Shown piece by piece: positions 18,407 through 26,859 of a stretch of 64,000 nucleotides of DNA (position 1 is its first letter; each line of letters starts with the position of its first letter). The notes under the pieces are model-generated. The model searched no databases. It saw only the letters and a list, made by a program, of their open reading frames with translations, and was not told the DNA's origin. Location of the stretch: assembly GCA_015067895.1 (NCBI GenBank), contig SVLP01000009.1:1-64000 (forward strand), written 5' to 3'. The translations under genes were made by a program, and so were the position numbers. The DNA comes from Oscillospiraceae bacterium. Its GTDB lineage: Bacteria > Bacillota_A > Clostridia > Oscillospirales > Oscillospiraceae.

Positions 18407-19585
18407 TCAACGCCGGATGGGCAGCTGGACGCTGAGGATCACCTGTCCGTCCCGGCTTTCGGCCCAGATCCTGCCGCCGTGGTCGGTGACGATGCCCCGG
18501 GCGATGGGGAGGCCCAATCCGTAGCCGCCGGAGGTGCGGGCCGGGTCAGCCCGGTAGAAGCGGCGGAAGATCCGCTGGCATTCCTCCCGGCTCAGGGGGG
18601 CACCGGGATTGGCGGTGGTGAGCAGGGCGCTGCATCCCTGCTTCGTCAGGCGCACCCGGACGGTGCTGCCGTCGGGGGAATACTTCATGGCGTTGTCCAG
18701 CAGGATGCCCACCACCTGCCGCAGGTGCAGGGGGCTGCCGCTGATGCAGATCCCCGGCTCGATGTCGCTGTGCAAGGTCAGGCCCCGCTCGAAGTACACC
18801 GGCTCGAAGGGCAGCAGCTCCTCGCTCACCAGCTCCGACAGGTCAAGGGTCTCGAAGGAGGCCCGGGCCGCGCCGTTGTCCACCCGGGCCAGCTCCAGCA
18901 GGCTCTCCACCAGAGAGCGCATCTGCCGGCTCATGGTCAGGATGCTGTGGGCGTACTGCTCCCGGGCGGGGCCGGTCTGCAGCAGCTCGGCGTTGGTCAT
19001 GATGACGGTCAGGGGGGTCTTGAGCTCATGGCTGGCATCGGCCACGAACTGCCGCTGCTCCTGCCAGGCCCGTTCCACGGGCCTGGTGGCCCACCGGGCA
19101 AGCACGATGCACACGCCCCAGAGCACCACCCAGGACAGAACGCCGATAATCAGACAGTTCCTCGTCAGATCCCAAATGGTGCGCAGCTCGCCGGAGATGT
19201 CCACAAAGATCAGGTTGTAGCCATCGGGAAACGTCGCGCGGTGGTAGCGCAGGCTGTATTCCAGCAGAACGCCGATCTCCTTCCCGGAGGTGTCGGCCTG
19301 GGTGATGATGTCAGTGAGCATCTGCTCGTCGCTCAGATCGAAGCCGTTGCGCCGCTCCAGCGTCTGTCCCCGGGGGGACACCCGGATGATGAAGCAGGGG
19401 GGATTGGTATGGCCGGGAGGGCCGGGACGATCAGGGCCGCCGGCTGCGTGGCGGAGGAACTCGATGCTCTCCGCCTTCAGATCGGCGGCGGTGGAATGGA
19501 TCAGCAGGCCGAAAATCACCCCCATGAAGACGGTGACGATGGCCATGGTGACGCAGATGAATTTGAGCCGAAGGGTTCGGATCAC
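18407..19585 (-). CDS. Sensor histidine kinase
   Basis: 392-residue membrane kinase. An N-terminal membrane helix (about 8-30), an extracytoplasmic sensor of about 110 residues, a second helix (about 142-165), then HisKA with FVADASHELKTPLTVI (phosphorylated His near 185). The ATPase domain has LLDNAMKYSPDG (N box) and GGYGLGLPIARGIV (G box). It overlaps the response regulator gene by 4 bases (ATGA), showing a paired system. The signal sensed is unknown. The loop is rich in Pro and Gly (GGPDRPGPPGHTNPP), an odd feature for a sensor domain. Confidence 0.93.
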   Translation of the reverse strand: MIRTLRLKFICVTMAIVTVFMGVIFGLLIHSTAADLKAESIEFLRHAAGGPDRPGPPGHTNPPCFIIRVSPRGQTLERRNGFDLSDEQMLTDIITQADTSGKEIGVLLEYSLRYHRATFPDGYNLIFVDISGELRTIWDLTRNCLIIGVLSWVVLWGVCIVLARWATRPVERAWQEQRQFVADASHELKTPLTVIMTNAELLQTGPAREQYAHSILTMSRQMRSLVESLLELARVDNGAARASFETLDLSELVSEELLPFEPVYFERGLTLHSDIEPGICISGSPLHLRQVVGILLDNAMKYSPDGSTVRVRLTKQGCSALLTTANPGAPLSREECQRIFRRFYRADPARTSGGYGLGLPIARGIVTDHGGRIWAESRDGQVILSVQLPIRR

Positions 19586-20256
19586 AGCTGTTCAACCTCC
19601 AGATGGTAGCCCATGCGGCGGATGGCCTCGATGCGGATGTCAGAGCCGATGGCGCGGAGCTTCTTGCGCAAAAAGCCCACGTAGACCTCCACATGGTTCT
19701 CCACCGCATTGGAGTCATAGCCCCAGACCCGGGCCAGGATCGTTTCTTTGGAGACGATGCGCTCGCCTGCCTGGAACAAAAAGCGCATAACATCGAATTC
19801 TCTTGCGGAAAGGCGGACGGACTTCTCCCCGCAGATGAGCTGACTGGTACCGAGATCCAGCACGGTGTTGCCGAAGCGGAGCTCGTCCACCTGATTGCCC
19901 TGGCGGCGCAGGAGGGCGTTGATGCAGGCCAGCAGCTCTCTGGTGTCGAAGGGCTTGGTCAGATAGTAGTCGGCACCGGCGTTGAGGCCCTGGATCCGAT
20001 CCTCGATGCCGCCGAGGGCCGTGAGCATCAAAATGGGGGTGGTACACCGCTGGGCGCGCACCTGGCGGGCCACCGTGAAGCCGTCCATGCCCGGCATCAT
20101 CACATCCAAAATCAGCAGATCGTAGATGCCCAGCCGGGCGTACTCCGCGCCGGTCTCGCCGTCGCAGACCGTCTCCACCTCAAAGCCCTTTTGCTCCAGC
20201 ACAGCCTGAATGGACTGGGCCAGCAGTATTTCGTCCTCAATGACCAGAATCTTCAT
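19582..20256 (-). CDS. OmpR-family response regulator
   Basis: 224 residues. The receiver domain has DLLILDVMMPGMDGF with the phosphorylated Asp near 52 and YLTKPF with the conserved Lys. The C-terminal winged helix (about 125-224) includes LSAREFDVMRFL and ENHVEVYVGFLRKKL. The ATG follows AGGAGG. A TATAAT box on the minus strand lies at 20284-20289 with only a weak -35, and a palindrome CTGAAATTTTTCAG at 20314-20327 just upstream could be a regulator site, which suggests self-activation. First gene of a two-gene operon with the kinase. Confidence 0.94.
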   Translation of the reverse strand: MKILVIEDEILLAQSIQAVLEQKGFEVETVCDGETGAEYARLGIYDLLILDVMMPGMDGFTVARQVRAQRCTTPILMLTALGGIEDRIQGLNAGADYYLTKPFDTRELLACINALLRRQGNQVDELRFGNTVLDLGTSQLICGEKSVRLSAREFDVMRFLFQAGERIVSKETILARVWGYDSNAVENHVEVYVGFLRKKLRAIGSDIRIEAIRRMGYHLEVEQL

Positions 20257-20358
20257 GGTTTGCCTCCTAGTGATACGTTATCTATTATAATAACGAAGGG
20301 GGCTGAAGGGAAGCTGAAATTTTTCAGGTTTTTTGATTTTTGGGAGAATGTAGAAAAG

Positions 20359-20657
20359 GGGCTGTAAAGAAACCTGAATAAAGATTCGGGTTGTACATGA
20401 GTCAATCAGAAGAACCATCTGCCGTCTGCCGCTGTCATTGCGAGGAGCCGACAGGCGACGCGGCAATCTCCTGGTACTGCGTCACAAATTTGCACATCGT
20501 ACCAGGAGATCGCCGCGCCCTTACGGGCTCGCGATGACATGGATGCGGTCACCTGATCCGATTGATCCAACATAGAAAACAGCAGCAGTGTCCCACTTGC
20601 TTGTGCGGTCACTGCTGCTGTATGTTGTTTGGATCCCTATGTGTTTCTTTACAGCCC
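20359..20657 (-). mobile_element. MITE-like element, copy 2 (inverted relative to copy 1)
   Basis: Same 15-bp ends (GGGCTGTAAAGAAAC and its complement), same inner CAGCAGCAGTG hairpin, and the same palindromic core (GTCATTGCGAGGAG... CTCCTGG, loop, CCAGGAGATCG... GCGATGAC) as copy 1, with scattered differences. It reads in the opposite direction. Together the two copies bracket 10.2 kb. Confidence 0.8.
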
Positions 20658-20680
20658 TATACAGCTCTGGCGGAAGATAT

Positions 20681-21718
20681 TCAGAAAAGACGATCCAGCC
20701 GTTTCAGCACCTTGTCGACCCTCAGAAGCTTCAGAACGCGGGTCAGCAGCCAGTCTGCGGCCGTACCGACGGCGTAGATGACCAGGGCCGCCCCGATGAC
20801 CGTGCCGATCAGCTCCGGGACGGGCCCGATGCCGAGTTCCGCGAACCGGTTCTCCAGCAGACCGAACATCAGCGGATGGGCATGGAGCAGATACACGCCG
20901 AAGGCGTGGGGGGAGAGGACAGCCACGGTCTTTTCCGCCCACCGGGGCAGCCCCAGCCGGGAGAAGACGGCGACCAGGGACACCGCCGCCAGCACGATGG
21001 TGGGGGAGGTATACTCGATGAGGATGTTGCCGTAGGCATCATGCCAGTAGTGGGGCCGCCACCACAGCACCAGCATCCGGGGCGCCCAGGCGAAGAGCAC
21101 CGCGCCCAGGTAGATCAGGCCCCATTTCCGCCCGGACAATCGGGACAGAACATCGTATTTCCCCAGATACCCGCCCAGCAGATACATCACCGCCAGCCAC
21201 AGTGCGCTGTAGCCATCATGGAGGTAAAATGCGTCGGTCAGGGGAGATATGGGCAGGATGCAAAACAGCAGCAAAATACCGGAAATAGCAACTTTCAGCT
21301 CCATTTTCGGCATCTTCTGCACCGTAAAGTTCAGCAAAGGCATCAGCACGAAGAGCCCGACATAGGCCGTCAGATACCAGTACTGCCCGGTGGTCACGGG
21401 GATCAGGGCACTGACCGCAGTCCTGAAGTCCTTGGGCCGGAAGGCCAGCGTGATGGCGATGCAATAGATCACGGCCTTCAGCCAGAGCATGGCCAGGCCA
21501 GACAGCTTCGGCCTGCGATCCCAGCCGACGAAGCCCGAGATCAGGGCATAGCAGTTGACGGCGCAGAGCATGGCGATCCGCAGCAGCTGAGCCGTCAGAA
21601 ACTGGCCCGACAGCAGCCCGCTTCCCGTGATGATGCCGCCGATGCCGATGATGTGCAAGGCCGCCACGAACAGCATGGCCGCCATCCGCAGAAGATCGAT
21701 CCCGTAGTTGCGCTTCAT
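20681..21718 (-). CDS. Acyltransferase 3 family membrane protein
   Basis: 345-residue polytopic membrane protein with about 10 hydrophobic helices. The N-terminus NYGIDLLRMAAMLFVAALHI carries the conserved Arg and His of acyltransferase-3 (OafA/YrhL-like) proteins, which O-acetylate cell-surface glycans. An AAGGAGG site fixes this ATG; the open frame extends 30 codons upstream into the divergent promoter and is not credible. The gene is divergent from the RACo-like gene. The acceptor is unknown; acetylation of an exported polysaccharide is the likely role. Confidence 0.87.
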   Translation of the reverse strand: MKRNYGIDLLRMAAMLFVAALHIIGIGGIITGSGLLSGQFLTAQLLRIAMLCAVNCYALISGFVGWDRRPKLSGLAMLWLKAVIYCIAITLAFRPKDFRTAVSALIPVTTGQYWYLTAYVGLFVLMPLLNFTVQKMPKMELKVAISGILLLFCILPISPLTDAFYLHDGYSALWLAVMYLLGGYLGKYDVLSRLSGRKWGLIYLGAVLFAWAPRMLVLWWRPHYWHDAYGNILIEYTSPTIVLAAVSLVAVFSRLGLPRWAEKTVAVLSPHAFGVYLLHAHPLMFGLLENRFAELGIGPVPELIGTVIGAALVIYAVGTAADWLLTRVLKLLRVDKVLKRLDRLF

Positions 21719-21739
21719 GTTCCGCACCTCCTTCCTGTA

Positions 21740-21768
21740 TTGACAAGGATACCAAAAAACGATATAAT
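21740..21768 (+). promoter_or_regulatory. Perfect-consensus sigma-A promoter of the RACo-like gene
   Basis: TTGACA, exactly 17 bases, TATAAT, about 50 bases before the start codon. Both hexamers are perfect, the best vegetative promoter in the window, implying strong expression unless repressed. Confidence 0.9.
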
Positions 21769-21819
21769 TTTCAATATAAACATACCGAAACAATCTGACT
21801 TTTGACAAGGAGAGACTGT

Positions 21820-23748
21820 ATGAGTAAGATCCTGTTCGACATCGAGGGCGGCAAGCCCGTATCCATCGAGTGCAACCCCGGCGACAACCTTCTGGAGCTG
21901 GCGAGAAGAGCCAACGTGGCCATCGATGCCCCCTGCTCCGGCAACGGCTCCTGCGGCAAGTGCCGCGTCCGGCTGACGGAGGGCGAGCTGGAGTCCATCA
22001 AGTCCCGCCACATCTCCGACGAGGAGTGGGAGCTGGGCTGGCGGCTCAGCTGCAACAGCAAGGTGGTGGGCGACGCCACCGTCTTCGTGCCCGATATCGC
22101 CTCCGCCTACCAGAGCCGCATGAAGACCGCCGACCTGTCCACCGGCAAGGAGGTCGCCATCTTCGAGGAGCTCCAGGAGAACCTGAAGGCCGCAGGCGTG
22201 GAATTCATCAACGACTTCATGGCCCTGGATCTTCAGCTGGAGGAGCCCACCCTGGACGACACCATGCCCGACAATGAGCGGCTGGAGTGGGCCGTCAAGG
22301 CGGCCGTGGAGGTGGAATTCGTGAAGATCCCCTTCGCCGTCATGGTGAAGCTGGCTGCCACCCTCCGGGACAATAACTTCCACGTGATCGTCAAGGGCCG
22401 CCACACCGGCGACACCTTCCACTGCATGGATATCTGCGCCCCCGACGATGACAAGCTCCTGGGCTGCGCCATCGACATCGGCACCACCACCGTGACCATG
22501 GTGCTGGTGGACATGACCACCGGCAAGATCCTGGCCAAGGGCTCCAGCGGCAACGGCCAGATCCGCTACGGCGCTGACGTCATCAACCGCATCATCGAGC
22601 AGGGCCGCCAGGGGGGCAGGAAGAAGCTCCAGGACGCCATCGTCAAGGAGACGCTGACCCCCATCATGGCAAGCCTGTGCAAGTCCATCGGCGTTTCCGC
22701 CCGCTCCATTCTGCAGCTGTGCATCGGCTCCAACACCACCATGAACCATCTGCTGCTGGGCGTGGACGCCCAGTCCGTCCGGATGGAGCCCTACATCCCC
22801 AGCTTCTTCGGCTGGGAGGGTCTGCTGGCCGGTGACCTGCATCTGCCCGCCCATCCCCTGGCTCCCGTCCGCATCGCCCCCAACATCGGCTCCTACGTGG
22901 GCGGCGACATCACCGCCGGTACTCTGGCATCCCTGATCTGGGACAAGGACGAGATGAGCCTGTTCATCGACCTGGGCACCAACGGCGAGCTGGTCTTCGG
23001 CAACCGGGACTTCCTGATGAGCTGCGCCTGCTCCGCCGGCCCCGCCTTCGAGGGCGGCGACATCAGCTGCGGCATGCGCGCCACCGACGGCGCCATCGAG
23101 GCCTGTAAGCTGGACAAGGACACCATGGAGCCCACCTTCGAGATCGTGGGTGATGAAGGACAGAAGCCCGTTGGCATCTGCGGCTCCGGCATCATCGACA
23201 TCATCTCCGAGCTCTACCGCTGCGGCATCATCAACGCCAGGGGCCTGTTCAACCGGGAGGGCAAGCGCGTCCGCCGGGACGCCCACGGCATGGGCCGCTT
23301 CGTGCTGGCCTTTGAGGAGGAGTCCGAGACGGGCCGGGAGGTCTCCATCAACGAGGTGGACATCGACAACTTCATCCGGGCCAAGGGCGCCATCTTCTCC
23401 GCCATCGAGACCCTGCTGAGCTCCGTGGACATGACCGTCGAGTGCATCGACCATGTGTACGTGGCAGGCGGCATTGGCTCCGGCATCAACATGAAAAACG
23501 CCGTCAACATCGGCATGTTCCCCGACGTGGAGCTGGAGAAGTTCAGCTATATCGGCAACTCCTCCCTGACCGGTGCCTACGCCATGTGCGTCAGCGACAT
23601 GGCCAATGAGAAGTGCGCGGAGGTGGCCGCCAACATGACCTATCTGGAGCTGAGCACCTATCCCGGCTACATGGATTCCTTCGTGGCCGCCTGCTTCCTG
23701 CCCCACACCGACGCGCGGCTGTTCCCCCACAGCGTCCAGGAGATGTGA
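21820..23748 (+). CDS. RACo-like [2Fe-2S] ferredoxin/ASKHA protein (corrinoid activator family, DUF4445)
   Basis: 642 residues. The N-terminal ferredoxin domain keeps Cys39, Cys45, Cys48 and Cys78 (CSGNGSCGKC, then SC). Middle and C-terminal regions match RACo-type ATPase segments: GCAIDIGTTTVTMVLVDMTTG, GSNTTMNHLLLG, LFIDLGTNGELVFGN and GGIGSGINMKNA. Characterised relatives (RACo, RamA) use ATP to reduce cob(II)alamin of corrinoid proteins to active Co(I). The ATG follows AGGAGA; the 6-codon upstream extension has no ribosome site. The VOC gene starts one base after its stop. No corrinoid protein or methyltransferase is nearby, so its partner is elsewhere or it has another role. Confidence 0.9.
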   Translation: MSKILFDIEGGKPVSIECNPGDNLLELARRANVAIDAPCSGNGSCGKCRVRLTEGELESIKSRHISDEEWELGWRLSCNSKVVGDATVFVPDIASAYQSRMKTADLSTGKEVAIFEELQENLKAAGVEFINDFMALDLQLEEPTLDDTMPDNERLEWAVKAAVEVEFVKIPFAVMVKLAATLRDNNFHVIVKGRHTGDTFHCMDICAPDDDKLLGCAIDIGTTTVTMVLVDMTTGKILAKGSSGNGQIRYGADVINRIIEQGRQGGRKKLQDAIVKETLTPIMASLCKSIGVSARSILQLCIGSNTTMNHLLLGVDAQSVRMEPYIPSFFGWEGLLAGDLHLPAHPLAPVRIAPNIGSYVGGDITAGTLASLIWDKDEMSLFIDLGTNGELVFGNRDFLMSCACSAGPAFEGGDISCGMRATDGAIEACKLDKDTMEPTFEIVGDEGQKPVGICGSGIIDIISELYRCGIINARGLFNREGKRVRRDAHGMGRFVLAFEEESETGREVSINEVDIDNFIRAKGAIFSAIETLLSSVDMTVECIDHVYVAGGIGSGINMKNAVNIGMFPDVELEKFSYIGNSSLTGAYAMCVSDMANEKCAEVAANMTYLELSTYPGYMDSFVAACFLPHTDARLFPHSVQEM

Positions 23749-23749
23749 T

Positions 23750-24130
23750 ATGTTCCTGGGAAAACAGCACCACATCGCCGTCATTTCCTCCAGCTGGGAA
23801 GCGGCGAGGGAGTTTTATATCGACAAGCTGGGCTTTTCGCTGATCCGGGAGGTCTACCGCCCCGCCCAGGACGACTACCTGCGGATGCTGCGGCAGGGGG
23901 ACACCACCCTGGAGCTGTTCATCCGGCCCGATGCCCCCCAGCGGGTGACGAACCCGGAAGCACAGGGATTGCGCCATCTGGCCTTCCATGTGGAGGACAT
24001 CGAGCCCGCCGTGGCCTGGCTGACAGAGCAGGGCATCGAAACGGAGCCCATCCGGGAGGACAAGTTCAACGGCGGCCGGTTCACCTTCTTCAAGGATCCC
24101 GACGGCCTGCCCCTGGAGCTGCACGAGTAA
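23750..24130 (+). CDS. VOC-family (glyoxalase I-like, YaeR/SMU1112c-type) metalloprotein
   Basis: 126 residues, one vicinal-oxygen-chelate domain made of two beta-alpha-beta-beta-beta halves. HHIAVISSSWEAAREFYIDKLG opens it (His near residue 8), LRHLAFHVEDIE supplies a central His, and DPDGLPLELHE ends it with the metal-binding Glu. These are the expected ligand positions. TGATATG spacing to the preceding gene indicates translational coupling. Function could be lactoylglutathione-like lyase or another metal-dependent reaction; substrate unknown. Confidence 0.85.
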   Translation: MFLGKQHHIAVISSSWEAAREFYIDKLGFSLIREVYRPAQDDYLRMLRQGDTTLELFIRPDAPQRVTNPEAQGLRHLAFHVEDIEPAVAWLTEQGIETEPIREDKFNGGRFTFFKDPDGLPLELHE

Positions 24131-24133
24131 AAA

Positions 24134-24290
24134 AGCCTTCCCCTCTGGGGAAGGTGCCCCAACGCGCAAAGCGCGGTAGTGGCGGATGAGGCTGGTACGC
24201 GGTACGTATTCGCCGGAACGCAGCAGAAGAAGCAGCGCAGTACCGCACCTCACATAAGCCCTCCGGGCCATCCTCCCCAAAGGGGGAGGG
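24134..24290. repeat. Palindromic intergenic repeat, family B copy 2
   Basis: Starts AAGCCTTCCCCTCTGGGG and ends CCCCAAAGGGGGAGGG, with gcgcaaagcgc and a long middle section. It lies immediately after the VOC gene stop and may act as terminator or processing signal. Confidence 0.6.
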
Positions 24291-24320
24291 CATGAATACA
24301 CCAAAAGGAGCTAACTGCAC

Positions 24321-24929
24321 ATGCAGATCGAAAACCACAAGGAAGAGGTTCCCTTTTCCCATTATGAAGAAAAATTCAGGGCTCTGGATCCTGCGGATGC
24401 CGCCGGGCGGCTGCCCTTCGTGGGCTGGGACGGCAGTGCCTTCACCATGAAGCTGCTGGGCCGGACTTACCGCATCACCTGGCCCGAATACACCATCGAA
24501 GCCGACGACGGCTTCCAGCCCCCTCTGCCGGTGCAGACCTTCCTGCTGCGCCGTCTGCTGGAGGGCACCGCGAAGGAGTGGCTGGGCACCTGGAAGACCT
24601 TCCGGGAGATGCCCTGGGGTGAAATGTACAACACCCCCTACACTGGCCGCGTCCTGAGCCGGGCGGCCTATGGCTTCGGCTTCAAGCTGGGCAAGTTCGC
24701 TGCCGCCTGCGAAAAGCTGGGGGCGAAGAAGCTCAGCCACGGCGACGCAGGCTACGAGTTCGAATTCTTCGGCCCCTTCAAAATGCAGATCCTCCTGTGG
24801 GAGGGCGACGATGAATTCCCCCCCAATGCCCAGGTGCTCTACACCGAGAACTTCGCCGACTGCTTCGCGGCGGAGGATCGTGTGGTGGCGGGCGACATCC
24901 TCATCAGCCACATCAAGGCTGCCATGTAA
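24321..24929 (+). CDS. DUF3786 domain protein
   Basis: 202-residue soluble protein without signal peptide. Its pattern (FVGWDGSAFTMKLLGRTYRI, LLRRLLEGTAKEWLGTWKTF, FFGPFKMQILLWEGDDEFPP) fits DUF3786, a family I associate with anaerobes that carry corrinoid or Fe-S methyl-transfer enzymes. It follows the RACo-like and VOC genes on the same strand across a palindromic repeat. The association with RACo supports a shared pathway, but the reaction is unknown. AAAGGAG lies ahead of the ATG. Confidence 0.75.
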   Translation: MQIENHKEEVPFSHYEEKFRALDPADAAGRLPFVGWDGSAFTMKLLGRTYRITWPEYTIEADDGFQPPLPVQTFLLRRLLEGTAKEWLGTWKTFREMPWGEMYNTPYTGRVLSRAAYGFGFKLGKFAAACEKLGAKKLSHGDAGYEFEFFGPFKMQILLWEGDDEFPPNAQVLYTENFADCFAAEDRVVAGDILISHIKAAM

Positions 24930-24936
24930 ACAAACT

Positions 24937-24962
24937 GAGCGCACCGCTTTCGCGGTGCGCTC
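24937..24962 (+). terminator. Terminator of the DUF3786 gene
   Basis: GAGCGCACCGC, loop TTTC, GCGGTGCGCTC followed by TTGTG, 7 bases after the stop and 10 before the convergent ABC gene end. Stem is perfect; the T run is short. Confidence 0.7.
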
Positions 24963-24972
24963 TTGTGCGTTA

Positions 24973-26859
24973 TCAGGCGTTGCGCAGCTGCTCCTTGCTG
25001 TACTGGAGCATATAGAGCTGATGATAGCGGCCCCGCTGGGCCAGCAGCTCCTGGTGGGTGCCCTGCTCGACGATCTGGCCGTCGGAGAGCAGAATGATGT
25101 TGTCGCAGTGCTGGATGGTACTCAGGCGGTGGGCCACGATCAGCATGGTGCCGATGTTCTTCATCCGCTCCAGGGAGTCCTGGATCAGCAGCTCCGTCTC
25201 CGTGTCGATGTTGGCGGTTGCTTCATCCAAAATCATGACGGCGGGCTTGTGGATGATGGTGCGGGCAAAGCTCAGCAGCTGCCGCTGACCGGCGGAGAAG
25301 TTGTTGCCCCGCTCCCGGACGACCTCGCTTAAGCCCTGCTCCAGACGGCCGATAAACTTGTCGGCGTTGACATACCGGCAGGCATCCATGACCTCTTCAT
25401 CCGGGATGCCCTCGGAGCGCAGCAGGATGTTGCTGCGGATATCGCCTGCGAAGAGGAAGACGTCCTGGAGCATCTGGCCGAAGTGGCGGCGCAGGGAGGA
25501 AATTTTGATTTTTTTGATGTCGATGCCGTCGATCAGGATCTGGCCCTTCTGGATGTCGTAATTGCGGCAGATCAGGCTGAGGATGGTGGTCTTGCCGGAG
25601 CCGGTGGAGCCCACGAAGGCCACGGCCTGACCGGCATCCACATGGAAGCTGACACCCTTGAGCACCCACTCGCCGGGCTTGTAGGCGAACCAGACGTCCT
25701 TGAATTCGATCTCGCCGCGGATCTCGTCCAGCTCTATGGCGTCTTCCTCGTCCACCACCTGGGGCTCCAGGTCGAGGATGGAGAAGATCTTCTCGGCGGC
25801 GGCGAAGCTGCGCTGGAGCATGTCGAACTGCTCCGCCAGGGTCTGGATGGGGTTAAAGAATTTGCCGATGTACATGTAGAAGGACACCACCACGGCGCTG
25901 TCGATGACCTGGCCAAACCAGCTCAGCCCCAGGATATGGGCCCGGGAGCCGAGATACAGCAGGCACAGGGTCGAGGAGATGTTCAGCATGTACACCATGG
26001 GCCGGAAGATGCCGAAGACCAGCATCCGGCCCAGCTTGGCCTTACGAAGGGCGCGGGTGCGCACCATGAAATCCTCCATCTTCCGATCCTCCCGGTTGAA
26101 GATCTGGATGATCTTCATGCCGGAAAGGTTCTCGGAGAGGAAGGTGTTCAGATCGGTGGTGGCGTTGGTGACCATGCGGTGGGCCTTCCGTGAAAAGCGC
26201 CGGAACATGATGGTAAAGAGCACGATGAAGGGCACGAAGCACAGCACCATCAGTGTCAGGGCGTAGTTCAGCACCAGCATGGCACCCAGCACACCGAAAA
26301 TGACCATCACGTTCTTCACCAGGGTCACCAGGATGTTGGTGAACATGTAGCTGATGGCGTTGGGGTCGTTGGAGACTCTGGTCACCAGGGTGCCCACGGG
26401 GATGTTGTTGAGCTGGTCGTGGCTGAGCCGTTCGATGTGGGTGAAGACATCCAGACGGATCTGGGACAGGATCTTCTGGCCGGTCTTCTGCAGCAGCATG
26501 GCCTGGGCGTAGGTGCAGACCAGGCTGACCATCAAAATGGAGCCGTAGACCGCCACCATGGCGTAAAGCTCACGGAGCTCGAAGTCCCCCTGCACCATGC
26601 CGACGAGCTTGCCCACCAGCAGGGGAGAGACCACATCGTAGATCACGGAGAAGAGCATGACCAGGAGCGTCAGGGCGAACTGCTTCCAGTAGGGCTTGGC
26701 GTAACACAGAAGCCGCCGGATGATCTCCCGGTCGTCCATGTTCCGGTCAAAGCCCATGGTCTCCTTTTTGTTCTTTTCCAGGGCGTAGGCCACCAGGAAC
26801 AGGATCGTGAACACGCCGATGATGGCTCCCACGATCAAAATGGGCAGAAACTCATGCAT
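24973..26859 (-). CDS. ABC exporter half-transporter (second subunit)
   Basis: 628 residues: six-helix ABC membrane domain (about 55-350) and ATPase domain (about 380-620). Walker A is FVGSTGSGKTTI, the signature is NNFSAGQRQLLSFAR, Walker B is VMILDEATA and the H-loop is IVAHRLST. It starts 8 bases inside the end of the upstream ABC gene, so the two are translationally coupled and form a heterodimeric exporter of the BmrCD/LmrCD type. I chose ATG over a GTG three codons earlier because AAGGAGG ends 8 bases upstream of ATG. Substrate (drug, peptide or lipid) is unknown. Confidence 0.93.
   Translation of the reverse strand: MHEFLPILIVGAIIGVFTILFLVAYALEKNKKETMGFDRNMDDREIIRRLLCYAKPYWKQFALTLLVMLFSVIYDVVSPLLVGKLVGMVQGDFELRELYAMVAVYGSILMVSLVCTYAQAMLLQKTGQKILSQIRLDVFTHIERLSHDQLNNIPVGTLVTRVSNDPNAISYMFTNILVTLVKNVMVIFGVLGAMLVLNYALTLMVLCFVPFIVLFTIMFRRFSRKAHRMVTNATTDLNTFLSENLSGMKIIQIFNREDRKMEDFMVRTRALRKAKLGRMLVFGIFRPMVYMLNISSTLCLLYLGSRAHILGLSWFGQVIDSAVVVSFYMYIGKFFNPIQTLAEQFDMLQRSFAAAEKIFSILDLEPQVVDEEDAIELDEIRGEIEFKDVWFAYKPGEWVLKGVSFHVDAGQAVAFVGSTGSGKTTILSLICRNYDIQKGQILIDGIDIKKIKISSLRRHFGQMLQDVFLFAGDIRSNILLRSEGIPDEEVMDACRYVNADKFIGRLEQGLSEVVRERGNNFSAGQRQLLSFARTIIHKPAVMILDEATANIDTETELLIQDSLERMKNIGTMLIVAHRLSTIQHCDNIILLSDGQIVEQGTHQELLAQRGRYHQLYMLQYSKEQLRNA

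Noticed and set aside
21719..21808. 30-codon N-terminal extension of the acyltransferase 3 gene
   Set aside because: It runs through the consensus promoter of the divergent gene and lacks a ribosome site, whereas an AAGGAGG fixes the downstream ATG.
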